Counted from the first letter of the stretch, positions 10,786-21,492 are shown. The stretch: 64,000 nucleotides of DNA from Luidia sarsii (GCA_949987565.1 OX465111.1:11303202-11367201), one strand, 5' to 3'. Notes: a model not told the origin generated them from the letters alone. Numbers and translations: made by a program.

Positions 10786-11582
10786 CTGCGTGGAAAGGGT
10801 GGGCAAAAAGGGGGAGGGGAAAATGTATCCGTATATCCATTCCATGCAGCTACATTTGTTTTGGACACAGGAGTAAGGTTTTCACCTCAGGCACTGACTT
10901 TCATCATAGAACCCTGATGAAGAGGAAGCCCACTGATCTGACAGTCGTACTTATGGGTCAACGCAGCGTCAACGAATCCACATTGTGTTCAATGATATTG
11001 ACAGAAGTAGTAGCTGACCTTATTATTATTGCCCAGAGGATAGTTTCACCTAAAACAATAGATTACAGCATCTATAAATTGTCATATCGCATTTTAAGAA
11101 GAATTCTTTGTCCGTGAAGTTCTGATATCGGCAGCCATTTTGCCTTTGAGATCAGCGCGGACCATGTCATTACCGGTATATAATAAACCTACATAAAAAG
11201 AGCCCTTTTGGAGGGATGTGCATCACGTAAATGTACATGTATTTGAGAAAGTTACCAATTCTCGTACTTGAAGTAATACCTCAAACCCATGCAAAGTCTC
11301 TCTCATACTGCTCAATACAGTCCTGTGTGACTCTTTTTCCAAAGTAGGAAATGTATTTTGAATGTGTAGACACCAATTAGTAAACGACTCATCGCGGACA
11401 TCCTTGCTTCAAGGGACACCAGAAGTCAAGAGTAACGGTTTATTTCAGACCTTTTTTTCCATGCTAACAGTAACATCAGGGCAGGGTTACTTTGGCTGTA
11501 TCGAATAGGGGTATGTTCAGATGGGCATCGAGGCCAGTAAAAGGGCGTGACGTTTAACAGCGTTTGGAGGGGATATACTTAC
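10786..11582 (-). other. Intron inside AMOP, nothing recognised
   Basis: About 0.8 kb between the two AMOP exons, without repeats or coding blocks I can support. Confidence 0.5.
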
Positions 11583-12018
11583 TGTCATATCTACTGTCAC
11601 TTGGCAAAAAGTTGTAACGTTGGTCGAGCCTGAATCGAAAGTCCCACCATACCTGAAACAGACTGCATGGACATAAGTCAAATACCCATGTATTATAGAC
11701 GGGAGGGTTTGATCTCTCCTTGGTGTACCAGGTAAGACACTGGTGCCGATTGTAAACAAAGGAGTCATCGAGTGTGTCCAGGGCGTAGAACCAGCGGCCT
11801 ATCATGTTGGTGTTGCCGTTCACGGTCCCGGCACGGAAGCGTGCGTTACCCGTCAAGGGCAGCTCGGTCCGGTCTGGGCCTCCGCAGCTGAACCCCATCA
11901 GCACATTCTTGTTGGGAAGGAGGTCGGGGTACCAGCCCATGTCGCACGGGCTGTAGTTGAAGATGGCGTAAGTGTGCAATGAATCGGTCACGATCACAAC
12001 CTGGAAACTCATCGTTCC
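11583..12018 (-). CDS. Exon: NIDO C-terminal part and AMOP N-terminal part
   Basis: A 436-bp exon, phase 0 to 1, acceptor CGTTTCAG, donor GACA|GTAAGT. It encodes GTMSFQVVIVTDSLHTYAI, FNYSPCDMGWYPDLLP, VLMGFSCGGPD and MIGRWFYALD. These are the FQVVxxTD, FNY, MGF and GxWxYxLD marks of a NIDO domain. RHQCLTWYTKER and LCPCSLFQVWWDFRF then open AMOP (C-x-x-W ... CPC). It is the largest exon of the C-terminal half and spans the domain boundary. Confidence 0.92.
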
Positions 12019-12474
12019 CTGAAACGAAGAGAGTGGAAGAGTTTATGTTAGTGGGTGATTAGATGGGCACAAGAACTTCTTAAGCAGCTACTGGTATATA
12101 GATTAGAAAGATGACTGGTACTTGAATCCAAATTTGTGCATTAGTGATCTTACCATGTGAACTATCTGGTCGACAGGATCGGCACATGGCAAGCACACAT
12201 TGGTCATAGCTTTGCCGACCTAACCAAATGCATTCTTGAAATACAGCCTCTGTTCATCATAAATGTTGGATCTTTTTAATGGCAATAACGATTTTCATCC
12301 ACCAGGTTCGGCATTTTTCAAACATTGCTTAGTGTAAAAATTGGCTGAAGAAACTAGGAGAACTTCCTATTAAACCATGAGCTGTACATAACACAAGGAA
12401 ACAGCGTAAGAATGGACAAATGGGCTCAAACAGAGGGAAAATTGGAGCACCATCCGTCCTGAAAGGGAACTTAC
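12019..12474 (-). other. Intron, nothing recognised
   Basis: A phase-0 intron inside NIDO, with no supported feature. Confidence 0.5.
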
Positions 12475-12618
12475 TTGGTGGATTGAGACGGCTCTTACAT
12501 GACTCCACGTGACGACCAAGGCCCAATTAGCTTGGAAGTTGTCGATGTGCGCTGAAACAATAGCGCTCAACTCAGTCAACATGGTTCTGTTTACAGACTC
12601 CTCATAGCCATTGTAAAC
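12475..12618 (-). CDS. Exon: NIDO domain, middle
   Basis: A 144-bp phase 0-0 exon, acceptor TCTTGGCTGCAG, donor CAA|GTAAGT. It encodes VYNGYEESVNRTMLTELSA, then NFQANWALVVTWSHV and AVSIHQ. The F-x-A-x-W-A-x-VVTW-x-x-V motif is the core of NIDO. Confidence 0.92.
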
Positions 12619-12982
12619 CTGCAGCCAAGATAGAGATGCCATTGTTATGGTTACCTGGGTCTTCTGGGTCGGAGCAATAGGCACAAATGTTGGAAACTGC
12701 TGACAAGTTAATAAGGGCCTCGGGCCTCGATCATGCATGTTTCGTTCCTGAACCGATCTTTCTCATTCTGCCTTTTTGAAAGGTCCTGCTAGGATCGAAG
12801 TAAGTACATGCAGACAAAACAAGTCATGAGTCGATATCCTTCGGACAGAAGATTGCCGGAACGTCTATTAAACAGGTTCAAAAAACCTTTTCTGCTTACC
12901 TATCATGTATTGTTTAGTGTAGTCTATACATACCGGTATACAAGTTCAACCTCTGATACCCATGCCCAGTGTCTTTTGATAC

Positions 12983-13144
12983 CTGGTAAAAAACGTCACT
13001 GCTCCCGGAAAAGGTTTGTGCGTCGATGTCCGTCCAGAAGGGAGATATAATCTTCTCTTCACTGGGGTATTGAGGAGGGCTAGGGTAGTTTAGCTTTCTC
13101 ACATTCTCGTCGTTGGATAATACAATGTATCCGTTGTCGGTAAT
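12983..13144 (-). CDS. Exon: NIDO domain, N-terminal half
   Basis: A 162-bp phase 0-0 exon, acceptor CATTTTGTTCAG, donor TACCAG|GTATCA. It encodes ITDNGYIVLSNDENVRKL, then EEKIISPFWTDIDAQTF and DVFYQ. NGYI, then IIxPFWxDID and G-x-VFYQ are the expected NIDO landmarks. Confidence 0.93.
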
Positions 13145-13275
13145 CTGAACAAAATGGAGATCAAGCAGGGTTCATTGAATCTGGGAACTGCACCTTGACA
13201 GGAAGAGCGAGGTGGATGCAACATATATTGTGAGATCATGTAACTAATGCGAGATCCAATTCCTCCCATACTCAC

Positions 13276-13365
13276 ATAGATTGTTCCGTACAGGTCGTTG
13301 CAGAACGGAAGGTGACCTGGTGGGCTCGGAACTGTCAAGGCCAAGTCTTTGCTGGAAGTGTATGG
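13276..13365 (-). CDS. Exon: NIDO domain, first strands
   Basis: A 90-bp phase 0-0 exon of 30 codons, acceptor GGTTTCATGCAG, donor TAT|GTGAGT. It encodes PYTSSKDLALTVPSPPGHL, then PFCNDLYGTIY. It fits in phase between the FVPFG exon and the NGYI exon. Confidence 0.85.
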
Positions 13366-13579
13366 CTGCATGAAACCAAGGATTATACTCAATGCAGTTA
13401 TTGGGGTTAGCTTCTTTTGTTCTCGTTAGAATACCATGGTGAATTGGCTCGGAGGCTGAGCCAGTCAGGCAGACAGAAGGATGAGTGGGCGGCGAGTAGT
13501 CACACTGGTAGAACTCAGTGAATGAGTCCGTCACATGTCAAACTAAAGGACGTCTTTGCATACATCTAAATGAACTCAC

Positions 13580-13644
13580 CTCTTGAACGGCATCTGAAAG
13601 TCTTGAATCCCCATGGGATAGCCCAAACGGTACAAAATTGTCCA
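13580..13644 (-). CDS. Exon: NIDO start (FVPFG)
   Basis: A 65-bp exon, phase 1 to 0, acceptor CTCATTACAG, donor GAG|GTGAGT. It encodes VDNFVPFGLSHGDSRLSDA then VQE. The YPFG-x-x-x-GD-x-x-L-like opening is characteristic of NIDO. It joins directly in phase to HYR 11. Confidence 0.88.
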
Positions 13645-14637
13645 CTGTAATGAGAAAATCAACCCGCACGAATACTCATAGTGAACTCCAACAGCTACAA
13701 TATTGAACACAACTCAAGAGGCACCCATAACAACATAAAAACCATTCATCCATGTTCATGCGATTGATATGTTTTGGGCAATTTTCAAGCAGACGGATAA
13801 TCTTGAACAGGCTGTTGTAGACATAGGAGCCATCAGACATCTGGTAGAATTCCCCAGTCGCCCCTCGGAGTTGTTTCTTGCCTTCCAACAAAGCTAGAAA
13901 TTGAACTTAGAGTCATATAAAATGGAGCTGATGACAAATCCCAGTCTATATAGGAACTGGTGTGGAAATTGCACAGTCGCCTAATGTCAGACAAAGCGTT
14001 GGTGTGCAAAGGCAGAACCATCATGTATCCAACAGCCTCCTGTGAATACACAGTTTGTGGATGGTGACTCTGTCAATGAAAGTGGGTGCAAAATGGCAGT
14101 GGCCCTCCATTCAGCAGCCACTGGATGGAGGCCTGGTCGGATTCCTTTTACACTCAGCTGTTAATAGAGAGGTTTCACTTGCAAACGAATACGTTTAGTG
14201 CAACGGATACGTATTGAATTATGACGTCATACACACTACACGTGCGGACAACACGGATACCTCACTCGCCACCCCTAAGGCCAAGAAAGAAACGCGCAGG
14301 AAAATATGAATGGTTAGTAAATCGTCTTAATTTTTTTTGTCAATATGAATGATATCCAGAAATGAGTAATCGCTGAATATATGTACAGGTAGGCTACTGG
14401 CTAATTTGGTGAATTTCAGAGACTTTTGGATTTTGAAAGATAAGTCTCAATGTTGGGTATTAAAACATGTTTGCATGGTGTCGGAAATTAATAGACTTCA
14501 TTTCAGACTTGTTTTTGTACATAGCATTGGAATTGCGAACAGCGCCACCAATGCGCCGGGATTCAGCAGAGTGGCCACTAACTGGTACGGTAGCTAAACG
14601 TATGCGTACGCGTGTGTAAAACCTCTCTTTTTATTAC
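13645..14637 (-). other. Intron between HYR 11 and NIDO, no supported exon
   Basis: About 1 kb. An open stretch near 13780-13891 lacks a good donor and would disturb the matched phase 1 junction between its neighbours, so I leave it out. No repeats were recognised. Confidence 0.45.
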
Positions 14638-14892
14638 CAAACAAGTCGACAGTGAAGCTTTCTGAGGCTGTGCAGCCCCCTGCATTGGTGACATTGCAGG
14701 TCACAGTGTGATATCCTAAGCCAAAGGTGCCTCCCGTCGGAGTCAAGTCCCTCCCGTCTCCAGAATCTCTGCACTGGATGGCTTGCCCTTCCGTGTAAAA
14801 GGCTCGCACCTCATCCCACACCACTTGCACACTGGTCGTCCCTGGTGGAACACACTGGTTGGGCACATCGGGCACTGTGAGGATTGGCCACA
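14638..14892 (-). CDS. Exon: HYR module 11
   Basis: A 255-bp phase 1-1 exon of 85 codons, donor TTTG|GTAATA. It encodes VWPILTVPDVPNQCVPPG, VQVVWDEVRAF, then FGLGYHTVTCNVTNAGGC. The V-x-W, paired cysteines and F-x-x-G-x-HTVTC pattern match hyalin repeats (Ig-like fold). It lies immediately before NIDO. Confidence 0.9.
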
Positions 14893-15096
14893 CTGTTGGA
14901 AAGAAAACGAAAAAGACCAATATGATTCCAGTGAACTATTATGGCTTCAATCCTGCATCCCGTTCAGGCTGTTTACTCCTCACAGAATTCGTTGATTTTA
15001 CTCAACTATCCTAAGTTCTGAAGGAGTGAATGGGTAATTCATGCCCTTTTTACAATAATTCTATATAGGCCTTTTCGTCTTCTCGTGTTTTATCTC

Positions 15097-15224
15097 AAAA
15101 TTTAGTGGGTCTGACGGTTCAATCCTGGCAGGACCTTTCTCAAAGGCAGAGTGACGAAGACACTTGTCACTCTGCATTTGAAAAAGTTCCTGCTAGGATC
15201 GAAACGCCAGGCCCACTAAATTTT
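15097..15224. mobile_element. 128-bp foldback (MITE-like) element
   Basis: AAAATTTAGTGGGTCTGACG, then GGCAGGACCTTTCTCAAAGG, pairs with the reverse arm (about 15160-15224). The arms are about 58 bp with some mismatches and almost no loop. Single arms recur at 5070, 10400, 12765, 16838 and 17198. Confidence 0.75.
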
Positions 15225-15634
15225 AAGATTTGCATTTTGGTAATTGTATAGTCAGTAAGCAGTTTGCAACATTTTTGTATATCACTTCACGTGATTTAAA
15301 CGGACGGCTTGACCCACCTTCTGAAATGTAACATTGGTTCAGGTTGCATCTCTGACAAACATCAACAAAGTGGAAAAATGTGACTTGAATGAGTATACTT
15401 TGTAAATTCATTAACCTGGGTGAATATTCCCACCAAGCCAATTATCTAGGTTGCTTCTTCATCAGGGAGTGTACTCAAAGGAAGGTGGTTAGCATCAGAC
15501 ATATTGCAGATGTTAAACACAGGCTTTGCGAAAATCGAGATCCTACCGCAAACCAGTCGCACGTGTATATACTAAATGAGAATATTCTATGTCCGTGCAC
15601 CGGATAAACTCATGGCCAGAGATCTGTTACTCAC

Positions 15635-15886
15635 CTGCGGCACTAAACAATATATTTTTCTCTGCCAGGCAGCCTGCATTGTTTCGCACTTGACATGTTA
15701 CCGTGTGATATGCAAGAGAGAAAATGCCGCCCTTTGGGCCCACCAGATAAGCCACTTGATCTGACGAGCAGGAAGCGAGGCGATCATCAGAGTCAACAGC
15801 AATGACCTCCCACAAGAGGAGAATATAGTTGAAGCCAGGCCAAATGCAGTAATCAGAAACACTTGGCACAGTCAAGGAAGGGAATC
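15635..15886 (-). CDS. Exon: HYR module 10
   Basis: A 252-bp phase 1-1 exon, acceptor TTTATCCCTACAG, donor GCAG|GTGAGT. It encodes GFPSLTVPSVSDYCIWPG, LLWEVIAVDSDDRLASC, then YHTVTCQVRNNAGCLAEK. The family is the same as HYR 11 and the two share the HTVTC motif. Confidence 0.9.
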
Positions 15887-16191
15887 CTGTAGGGATAAAA
15901 CACCGGAATTAATCACCGGGACCAATGTACACTAACCAGCGCTAGTGTAAAGTAGTTTGCAATCCAGGGAAACCACCTCATGTCTTAGTGCAATACTCGA
16001 TATAAAGCCAAACATTCAGCACACTCGCTTTCCTGGGTTTCTCCCTTTCTCCCTACAGTATCTCCGTCCTTCCTTAGCCCTTAGTCTATAGTTACAGTTA
16101 CTTTACTTGTATATCCTTGTTTTCGCAGAAATTGCATAAATAAAATCTAACAAATCAATGAATAAAGACTTTGCATGGTGGGTGAATCAAT

Positions 16192-16327
16192 ATAGGAAGG
16201 TTTGCGGTGACACCATCTATAAGGTCTCTTAAAAAAGAGGTATGGTTCTGAAAAGAACCACTCAGGTTCTTTTGAGATCCTCTTCTTTTAGAGACCTTAT
16301 ACATGGTGTCACCGCAAACCTTCCTAT
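16192..16327. mobile_element. Palindromic MITE (GGTTTGCGGTGACACCAT ends)
   Basis: ATAGGAAGGTTTGCGGTGAC begins a 25-bp terminal inverted repeat matched exactly at 16303-16327. The interior (GGTTCTGAAAAGAACC and GAGACCTTAT) is itself nearly palindromic. A relative with GGTTTGCGGTAGCACCATG ends occurs once per 8.9-kb array unit. Confidence 0.8.
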
Positions 16328-16599
16328 GAAGAAAGAAACCCTAAACTTGGGAATACAGGGTTTGGGCTTCAGGTGTGAGTCTGTTCTCAGCTGGTTTTAA
16401 TGCCCCAACTGTATCGAAAGACTGCAAAGTATAGCCGCTCGGATATTTGTATGTTTCAAGTAACTATTACCGGTATCTAAATTGAAAAAACAGAGGAAAT
16501 TTTCATCTCATTAATTGTTGCTATAAAGCACAGGCATATTGTTCTTGTCTCTAGAGGCCTAATGCTTTGTCTGATTTCCCTGGCTGCAAGGCTCCGCAA

Positions 16600-16826
16600 A
16601 TGCCTCTGCTGTTTGCATCTGAATGAAAGCAGGGGATAATCCCTGGAGATTTGTGGCAGTTAATTGTTGAATTGCCTCTGACTGGCGCCCCACCCCTGTA
16701 AAAACTAGTCGACTATTAGGGTAGGCCACCATCTAAGGGCTGGATAGCTCAGATGGAAGAACACTGGTACGTTAATCCAGAGGTCTCGGGTTCAAGTCCT
16801 TGTCCAGTTAATTTTTCTTTTGCCAA
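16600..16826 (+). mobile_element. SINE-like repeat, copy 1
   Basis: GGATAGCTCAGATGGAAGA (A-box-like) and GGGTTCAAGTCC (B box) at 16741-16799 end a roughly 225-bp stretch. A diverged second copy is at about 19100-19310. Confidence 0.6.
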
Positions 16827-16837
16827 TTCTTAAACTT

Positions 16838-16895
16838 GTAAAATTTAGTGGGCCTGACGTTTCGATCCTAGCAGGACCTTTCTCAAAGGCAGAGA
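16838..16895 (+). mobile_element. Single foldback arm
   Basis: TTTAGTGGGCCTGACGTTTC then GATCCTAGCAGGACCTTTC matches one arm of 15097-15224. Confidence 0.6.
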
Positions 16896-17384
16896 CCATT
16901 CTTAAACTTGTTCAAAACATTCCCAGTCAGATTTTCCTGTGTTTGTTGGACATCTTATAATTATTTGGTAAAAATTCAACCCAGATACTCCATGTGGTGA
17001 CTTTTATTTCAAAGTTTGTCCATTAGTATCAGTGCAATCTTAGGTCCACTGGTTGACAAGGAGAGAGATTTAGTGCACAATCGATGCTATGAATGTAGCC
17101 TTTTACACACAACATAATGGAAAAAACATTATTCTTGACTGCAATCGTATTGCTTGCTTAACATTTTGACACAGATTTTCCTTTTCTCAAAATTAAGTGG
17201 TCCTGACGTTTCATTCCTAGCAGAACTTTTTTTTTTGGACATCATTTTAAGATTTTCCTTTTATGCAAACTCATTTTGCCTTACAGTCTAATTCAGTTCA
17301 GTCAAATTAGATGGTATCTAGTCAGAACCTGCCAGATAAGATATGAAGCCTATGTGTAGGTAAGTGCCATATCACAATCAGTAC

Positions 17385-18407
17385 CTGATAAAGTGAAGTA
17401 GAAGAAATCTGAGCTTGTCTGCCCACTCGCAGTGATGACAGTACATGTGACATTGTGAAAGCCGACGTCAAAGCTTCTCCCTGTCAAAGGTACAGCAGTC
17501 CCATCGGAATCTGTGCAACTGATGTCTCCACCTTCTGCATTGATTGCAGTTATCTGATCCCACTCAACCAGAAGAGAGGTCTGACCATCCGGGATGCACT
17601 CATCATCCACAGGGGGCAATATGAGCAATGGTGGTGGTGGGGTGGTAGTGGGTGGTGTGGTGGTAGTGGATGGTGTGGTGGTTGTGGATGTTGGGGTGGT
17701 TGTGGATGTTGGGGTGGTTGTGGATGTTGGGGTGGTTGTGGATGTTGGGGTGGTTGTGGATGTTGGGGTGGTTGTGGATGTTGGGGTGGTTGTGGATGTT
17801 GGGGTGGTTGTGGATGTTGGGGTGGTTGTGGATGTTGGGGTGGTTGTGGATGTTGGGGTGGTTGTGGATGTTGGGGTGGTTGTGGATGTTGTGGTGGTTG
17901 TGGATGTTGGGGTGGTTGTGGATGTTGGGGTGGTTGTGGATGTTGGGGTGGTTGTGGATGTTGGGGTGGTTGTGGATGTTGTGGTGGTTGTGGCTGGTGT
18001 GGTGGTTGTGGATGTTGGGGTGGTTGTGGATGTTGGGGTGGTTGTGGATGTTGGGGTGGTTGTGGATGTTGGGGTGGTTGTGGATGTTGGGGTGGTTGTG
18101 GATGTTGGGGTGGTTGTGGATGTTGGGGTGGTTGTGGATGTTGTGGTGGTTGTGGCTGGTGTGGTGGTTGTGGATGTTGGGGTGGTTGTGGATGTTGGGG
18201 TGGTTGTGGATGTTGGGGTGGTTGTGGATGTTGGGGTGGTTGTGGATGTTGGGGTGGTTGTGGATGTTGGGGTGGTTGTGGATGTTGGGGTGGTTGTGGA
18301 TGTTGGGGTGGTTGTGGATGTTGGGGTGGTTGTGGATGTTGGGGTGGTTGTGGATGTTGGGGTGGTTGTGGATGTTGGGGTGGTTGTGGATGTTGGGGTA
18401 GTTGTGG
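17385..18407 (-). CDS. Exon: Thr/Pro/Ser mucin tract plus HYR module 9
   Basis: A 1,023-bp phase 1-1 exon. The acceptor is placed at CCGCACCAG (18408) because it gives phase 1 and leaves an AG-free pyrimidine stretch before it; the donor is TATCAG|GTACTG. The first about 750 bp encode roughly forty TTTPTS hexapeptides, with rare TTTPAT and TTTTTS variants: a classic densely O-glycosylated mucin tract. A full HYR follows with no intron: LILPPVDDECIPDGQTS, LLVEWDQITAINAEGGD, then FDVGFHNVTCTVITASG. The tract separates HYR 1-8 from HYR 10-11. Its copy number is probably polymorphic. Confidence 0.88.
17640..18400. repeat. Exonic 18-bp minisatellite (TTTPTS coding)
   Basis: About forty near-perfect 18-bp units, TGTGGATGTTGGGGTGGT on plus. 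Five of the six reading frames stay open, but only the minus frame giving TTTPTS joins HYR 9 and the flanking phases. The plus strand is strongly G-rich (GGGGTGG in every unit). Confidence 0.95.
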
Positions 18408-18949
18408 CTGGTGCGGTGGTTGTGGATGGTGTGGTGGAGAAAACACAATAGAAAAGGGATTGAATGTTATTTAAGAAGTAACCCTGGTAATAGAGGGTAT
18501 ACATAGGTTCTGGACAAGAATGATCGATAAAACTTTATGGTTACTAATTAGGGTATGTTACACATCACAGAACAGAGACTGGCTGATCAGGTCAAACACG
18601 TTAGGCAGAATCAGTGGTTGACCAAGGTTGAAATTGGGGGGATCCAAGAGGACAATATCTAAAACTGAGGGGGTAGGAATCAAGGTGAGGGTGAAAGTAA
18701 TGTTATTAGATCCCAAGAGGTAAAGAGCTGGTTTGCAACTCTTGTCCTGGAAATGAGGGTGATATAGACTAATGAGACTAGCAGTGGTAATATACCGTAC
18801 ATGTACTTATAGTAGATCGCAGGAGACATGTAGTGATGAAGGAAAGGGTCAGAAGCAATTCAACCATTGACTGCCTTACGGTATACATGTATCTGCAGGG
18901 ATCACTTCCCCGCTATCATTCAGATGCAAACAACCAAATGTCGTAAACC

Positions 18950-19310
18950 TTGTTAATCCAGAGATCTGGATTCAAGTCCCGGCCCAGCCAAAGTTTTCTA
19001 TGCCAATTATTCAAAAAGTTATGTTAGTTTTTCTTTTGTTTGTTAGACTTGAAAAAAGCTGCATCAAATTTGTGTGATGTCCGTGCTGCTTGTAGCCATT
19101 GCAACAATAATTAGCTGTTTGCATCTAAATGAAAGTGAGGATGTGACATGATCCCTGGAGATATACACGTACTGTTCTGCAGTTCATTGTTAAATTGCCT
19201 CTGACTGGCAGCCCATCCCGGCCAAGACCACAGTTGACTATTAAGGAAGGCCACCATGTAAGGGCTGGATAGCTCAGACGGAAGAACAATGGTACGTTAA
19301 CCCTACAGTA
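18950..19310 (+). mobile_element. SINE-like repeat, copy 2 and fragment
   Basis: TTGTTAATCCAGAGATCTGG and GATTCAAGTCC at 18952-18980 form a B-box fragment. 19100-19310 is a diverged copy of 16600-16826, ending at GGATAGCTCAGACGGAAGA. Confidence 0.5.
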
Positions 19311-19729
19311 ACTACGGTAAACTACCTGGTACCCACCACTTGTTTCTAGCACATGACCTGAATCTTGCACAATCCTACAATCCTTCAGTTAAAAGCCCCA
19401 AACCTGACAGTCCAACAGTGTCTCCCTGGACCATTGGTACCTACTCCTTTTTGTATATTAATTTTTACTACCGAGTGCGCTGCATCACAATGGGCCTTGT
19501 AACCTGGATCCCAAATTGTTCCTACAGTGACAAAAACTCCACATGCCCTCAATCCTGCAAATTCAAACAATGCATCAACTACCACATGCCCTTAATCCTA
19601 CACATCCATACACTACCGGTATGTATTAGGACAGTGGAAGCTAGAGAATACTCAAGTCCATTTTGGTGGGCTGACCAAATAAAAGCAAGACTGGATATGT
19701 TTTACTCGAACCCCTAAACATTTTCTGAC

Positions 19730-19978
19730 CTGCTACAACAAGAGGAAAGGTTTTCCAAGCGCTACATCCAGCGTTGTTTTCAGCGGAACAGTTGACCGTG
19801 TACAAGCCGGCAGAAAAGACATGTCCGGTGATGTTTACATCATGTCCATCCACTGTGCACAGGACTGGGTTGCCATCAGTATTGTTTGCAGATATCTCCG
19901 GGAATGTCACATTGACATCACCCTGGCCCTCTGGGATGTACACATTCCGGAATGATGACACGATCAGCAAGGGTCTCT
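19730..19978 (-). CDS. Exon: HYR module 8 (subtype A)
   Basis: A 249-bp phase 1-1 exon, acceptor TTGATTCCTGCAG, donor GTAGCAG|GTCAGA. It encodes RPLLIVSSFRNVYIPEGQG, DVNVTFPEISANNTDGNPV, then VFSAGLYTVNCSAENNAGC. It is the most diverged of the four subtype-A exons. Several N-x-T sites are present. Confidence 0.92.
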
Positions 19979-20283
19979 CTGCAGGAATCAAACAGTAAAC
20001 CATCCTTGAAATCTTTTTATACAGTTGTATTTTTTGTCAAATCTTTGTGGCCAAATATCTGCAGTATTTCTGCTGTATCTCAAATGGAACCTACCATAGT
20101 GTATAGTTTAATGTCACAACTACACTGAAGCTAGAAAAACACTCTTTTTGATTGTCTGAATATCATTGGCCCAGAACAACTCTCCTAGAAATGCATTCAG
20201 TACTTCTCGTGACAGTTAACTAGGATGATGGAGTTCATAGTGGATTGCTCACCACAGAATAGCAGTGCTACGAACAAACTCAG

Positions 20284-20360
20284 AATGTGGATATATAGCT
20301 CAGGTGGTAAGGGTGCTTGTTTGTCAAGCCAGAGGTCTACTGTCGTATGAATAGGAGGAT
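20284..20360 (+). mobile_element. tRNA-like SINE fragment (second family)
   Basis: TATAGCTCAGGTGGTAAGG resembles an A box; TTTGTCAAGCCAGAGGTCTA follows. The B box is weak. The same block recurs at 23313, 25050 and 26790 because it was carried along in the HYR duplications. Confidence 0.45.
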
Positions 20361-20480
20361 TGATGGTTTCATCCCTCAATTTATTCAAAAGTCTTTGGGA
20401 AAAAGGCCATGAGAAAGCTGATGCTAGAATCAGAATGTCAGGCACTCTTCTGTTGCCATCATTGTTGCTTAAGTTCTTAA

Positions 20481-21177
20481 CCACTTCGCGCCGGGGGGGG
20501 CGTTCAGCGCCGATGACCGTCATATGGGTTTTTTTTAACAATGCATCATTTTAAAATCTTGCTAAAACAATCGGAACAATATATTTCTGTGAAATAAATC
20601 GATAAGGGTACACTATGGGTACAAGAGAGTAAAACCTGGCACAATTCGGACGTCGTTGTGGCCTTTGTCAAGAGATTATCCGTTCGAAAAAGGGCCCTTT
20701 GTGCGTCGTCAATGGACCGTAACAGACGTGTGTGTGTGGGTGCATGTACGCTGCTGACAATCCCTGACCGCAGACTCCAGCCTCCACTCCAGGCAGTCAA
20801 ATCTTCGAGTTGGTCGGCCACAAACGAGCGTACAGATTACGGTAAAGAATGTGGGGGGAATTCCAATGCCAGACCGACGACCGTTGGGCTGTGTTGCATG
20901 CAAAGACAATGTCCCCCGCGTGCTTTCACCTGCAACGCGGTATCCCTCGATCCTCCACAGTAAAAGTCCCACAATTGCACCATTACTGCTGCTAGTCTTG
21001 CAATTCATGTGGCAACTTGCATCAAAAAAGGTCTTTGTACTAATTCATATTGCTTTGTTCTCAGCTGAAAAGAGTCTTTGTTTAGAATGTGGACAATAGT
21101 GGTGCCCGGATTCGGAGGGCCCCGTTGCAAAGGCAATCCAATTGACCTCTGGATTCGGAGGTCCCGGCGCGAAGTGG
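20481..21177. mobile_element. piggyBac-like non-autonomous element with TTAA target duplication
   Basis: The element begins CCACTTCGCGCCGGG and ends with the exact inverse CCCGGCGCGAAGTGG, a 15-bp perfect terminal inverted repeat. TTAA flanks it on both sides (20477-20480 and 21178-21181). The paralogous intron copy at 26981-26984 has a single TTAA and no insert. TTAA target duplication is the hallmark of piggyBac superfamily transposons. The 697-bp interior shows no transposase, so it is a MITE-type derivative. Confidence 0.85.
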
Positions 21178-21243
21178 TTAACCAGTTTTCTGATTTTTGG
21201 TATTAATTTCACAAAAGCTTATGGTTACAGCTTATGGACAGAC

Positions 21244-21492
21244 CTATAATATTGAAGACGAAGGAATCCGTGCTGTTCACGCTACTGCTACAAAAGGCAG
21301 TACACGTGATGTTGTGATGGCCGACCTCAAAGTGCTTCCCATTCAGAGGCACCGCTTCCCAATTGAAGGAATCGATGCACAAGATGTCATAGCTGTCAGT
21401 GGCCGTGATGTTCTCCCAAGACACTGGGACAGATGACATTCCATATGGGATGCATTTGTCCTCAACCGTGGGCAACCAGAGTATCGCTGGCC
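21244..21492 (-). CDS. Exon: HYR module 7 (subtype B)
   Basis: A 249-bp phase 1-1 exon, acceptor TCTCTCATCAG, donor TTATAG|GTCTGT. It encodes PAILWLPTVEDKCIPYGMS, VPVSWENITATDSYDILC, then FEVGHHNITCTAFCSSSVN. The VSWENITATDS stretch matches the hyalin-repeat core. Confidence 0.92.

Larger units (their letters stand above)
15887..17384 (-). other. Repeat-rich 1.5-kb intron
   Basis: No exon was seen. The intron contains a perfect-ended palindromic element (16192-16327), a 0.2-kb repeat with a SINE-like 3' part (16600-16826) and foldback arms at 16838-16895 and 17198-17230. Confidence 0.6.

Noticed and set aside
13676..13891. Possible extra exon between HYR 11 and NIDO (EFYQMSDGSYVYNSL)
   Set aside because: No convincing donor, and the flanking exons already join in phase 1 without it.
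17455..18474. Long plus-strand and alternative minus-strand open frames over the TTTPTS array (Gly/Cys/Trp, Val, His/Asn or Pro/Gln repeats)
   Set aside because: The 18-bp period leaves nearly every frame open. Only the TTTPTS frame continues into a HYR domain with matching phase and splice sites.
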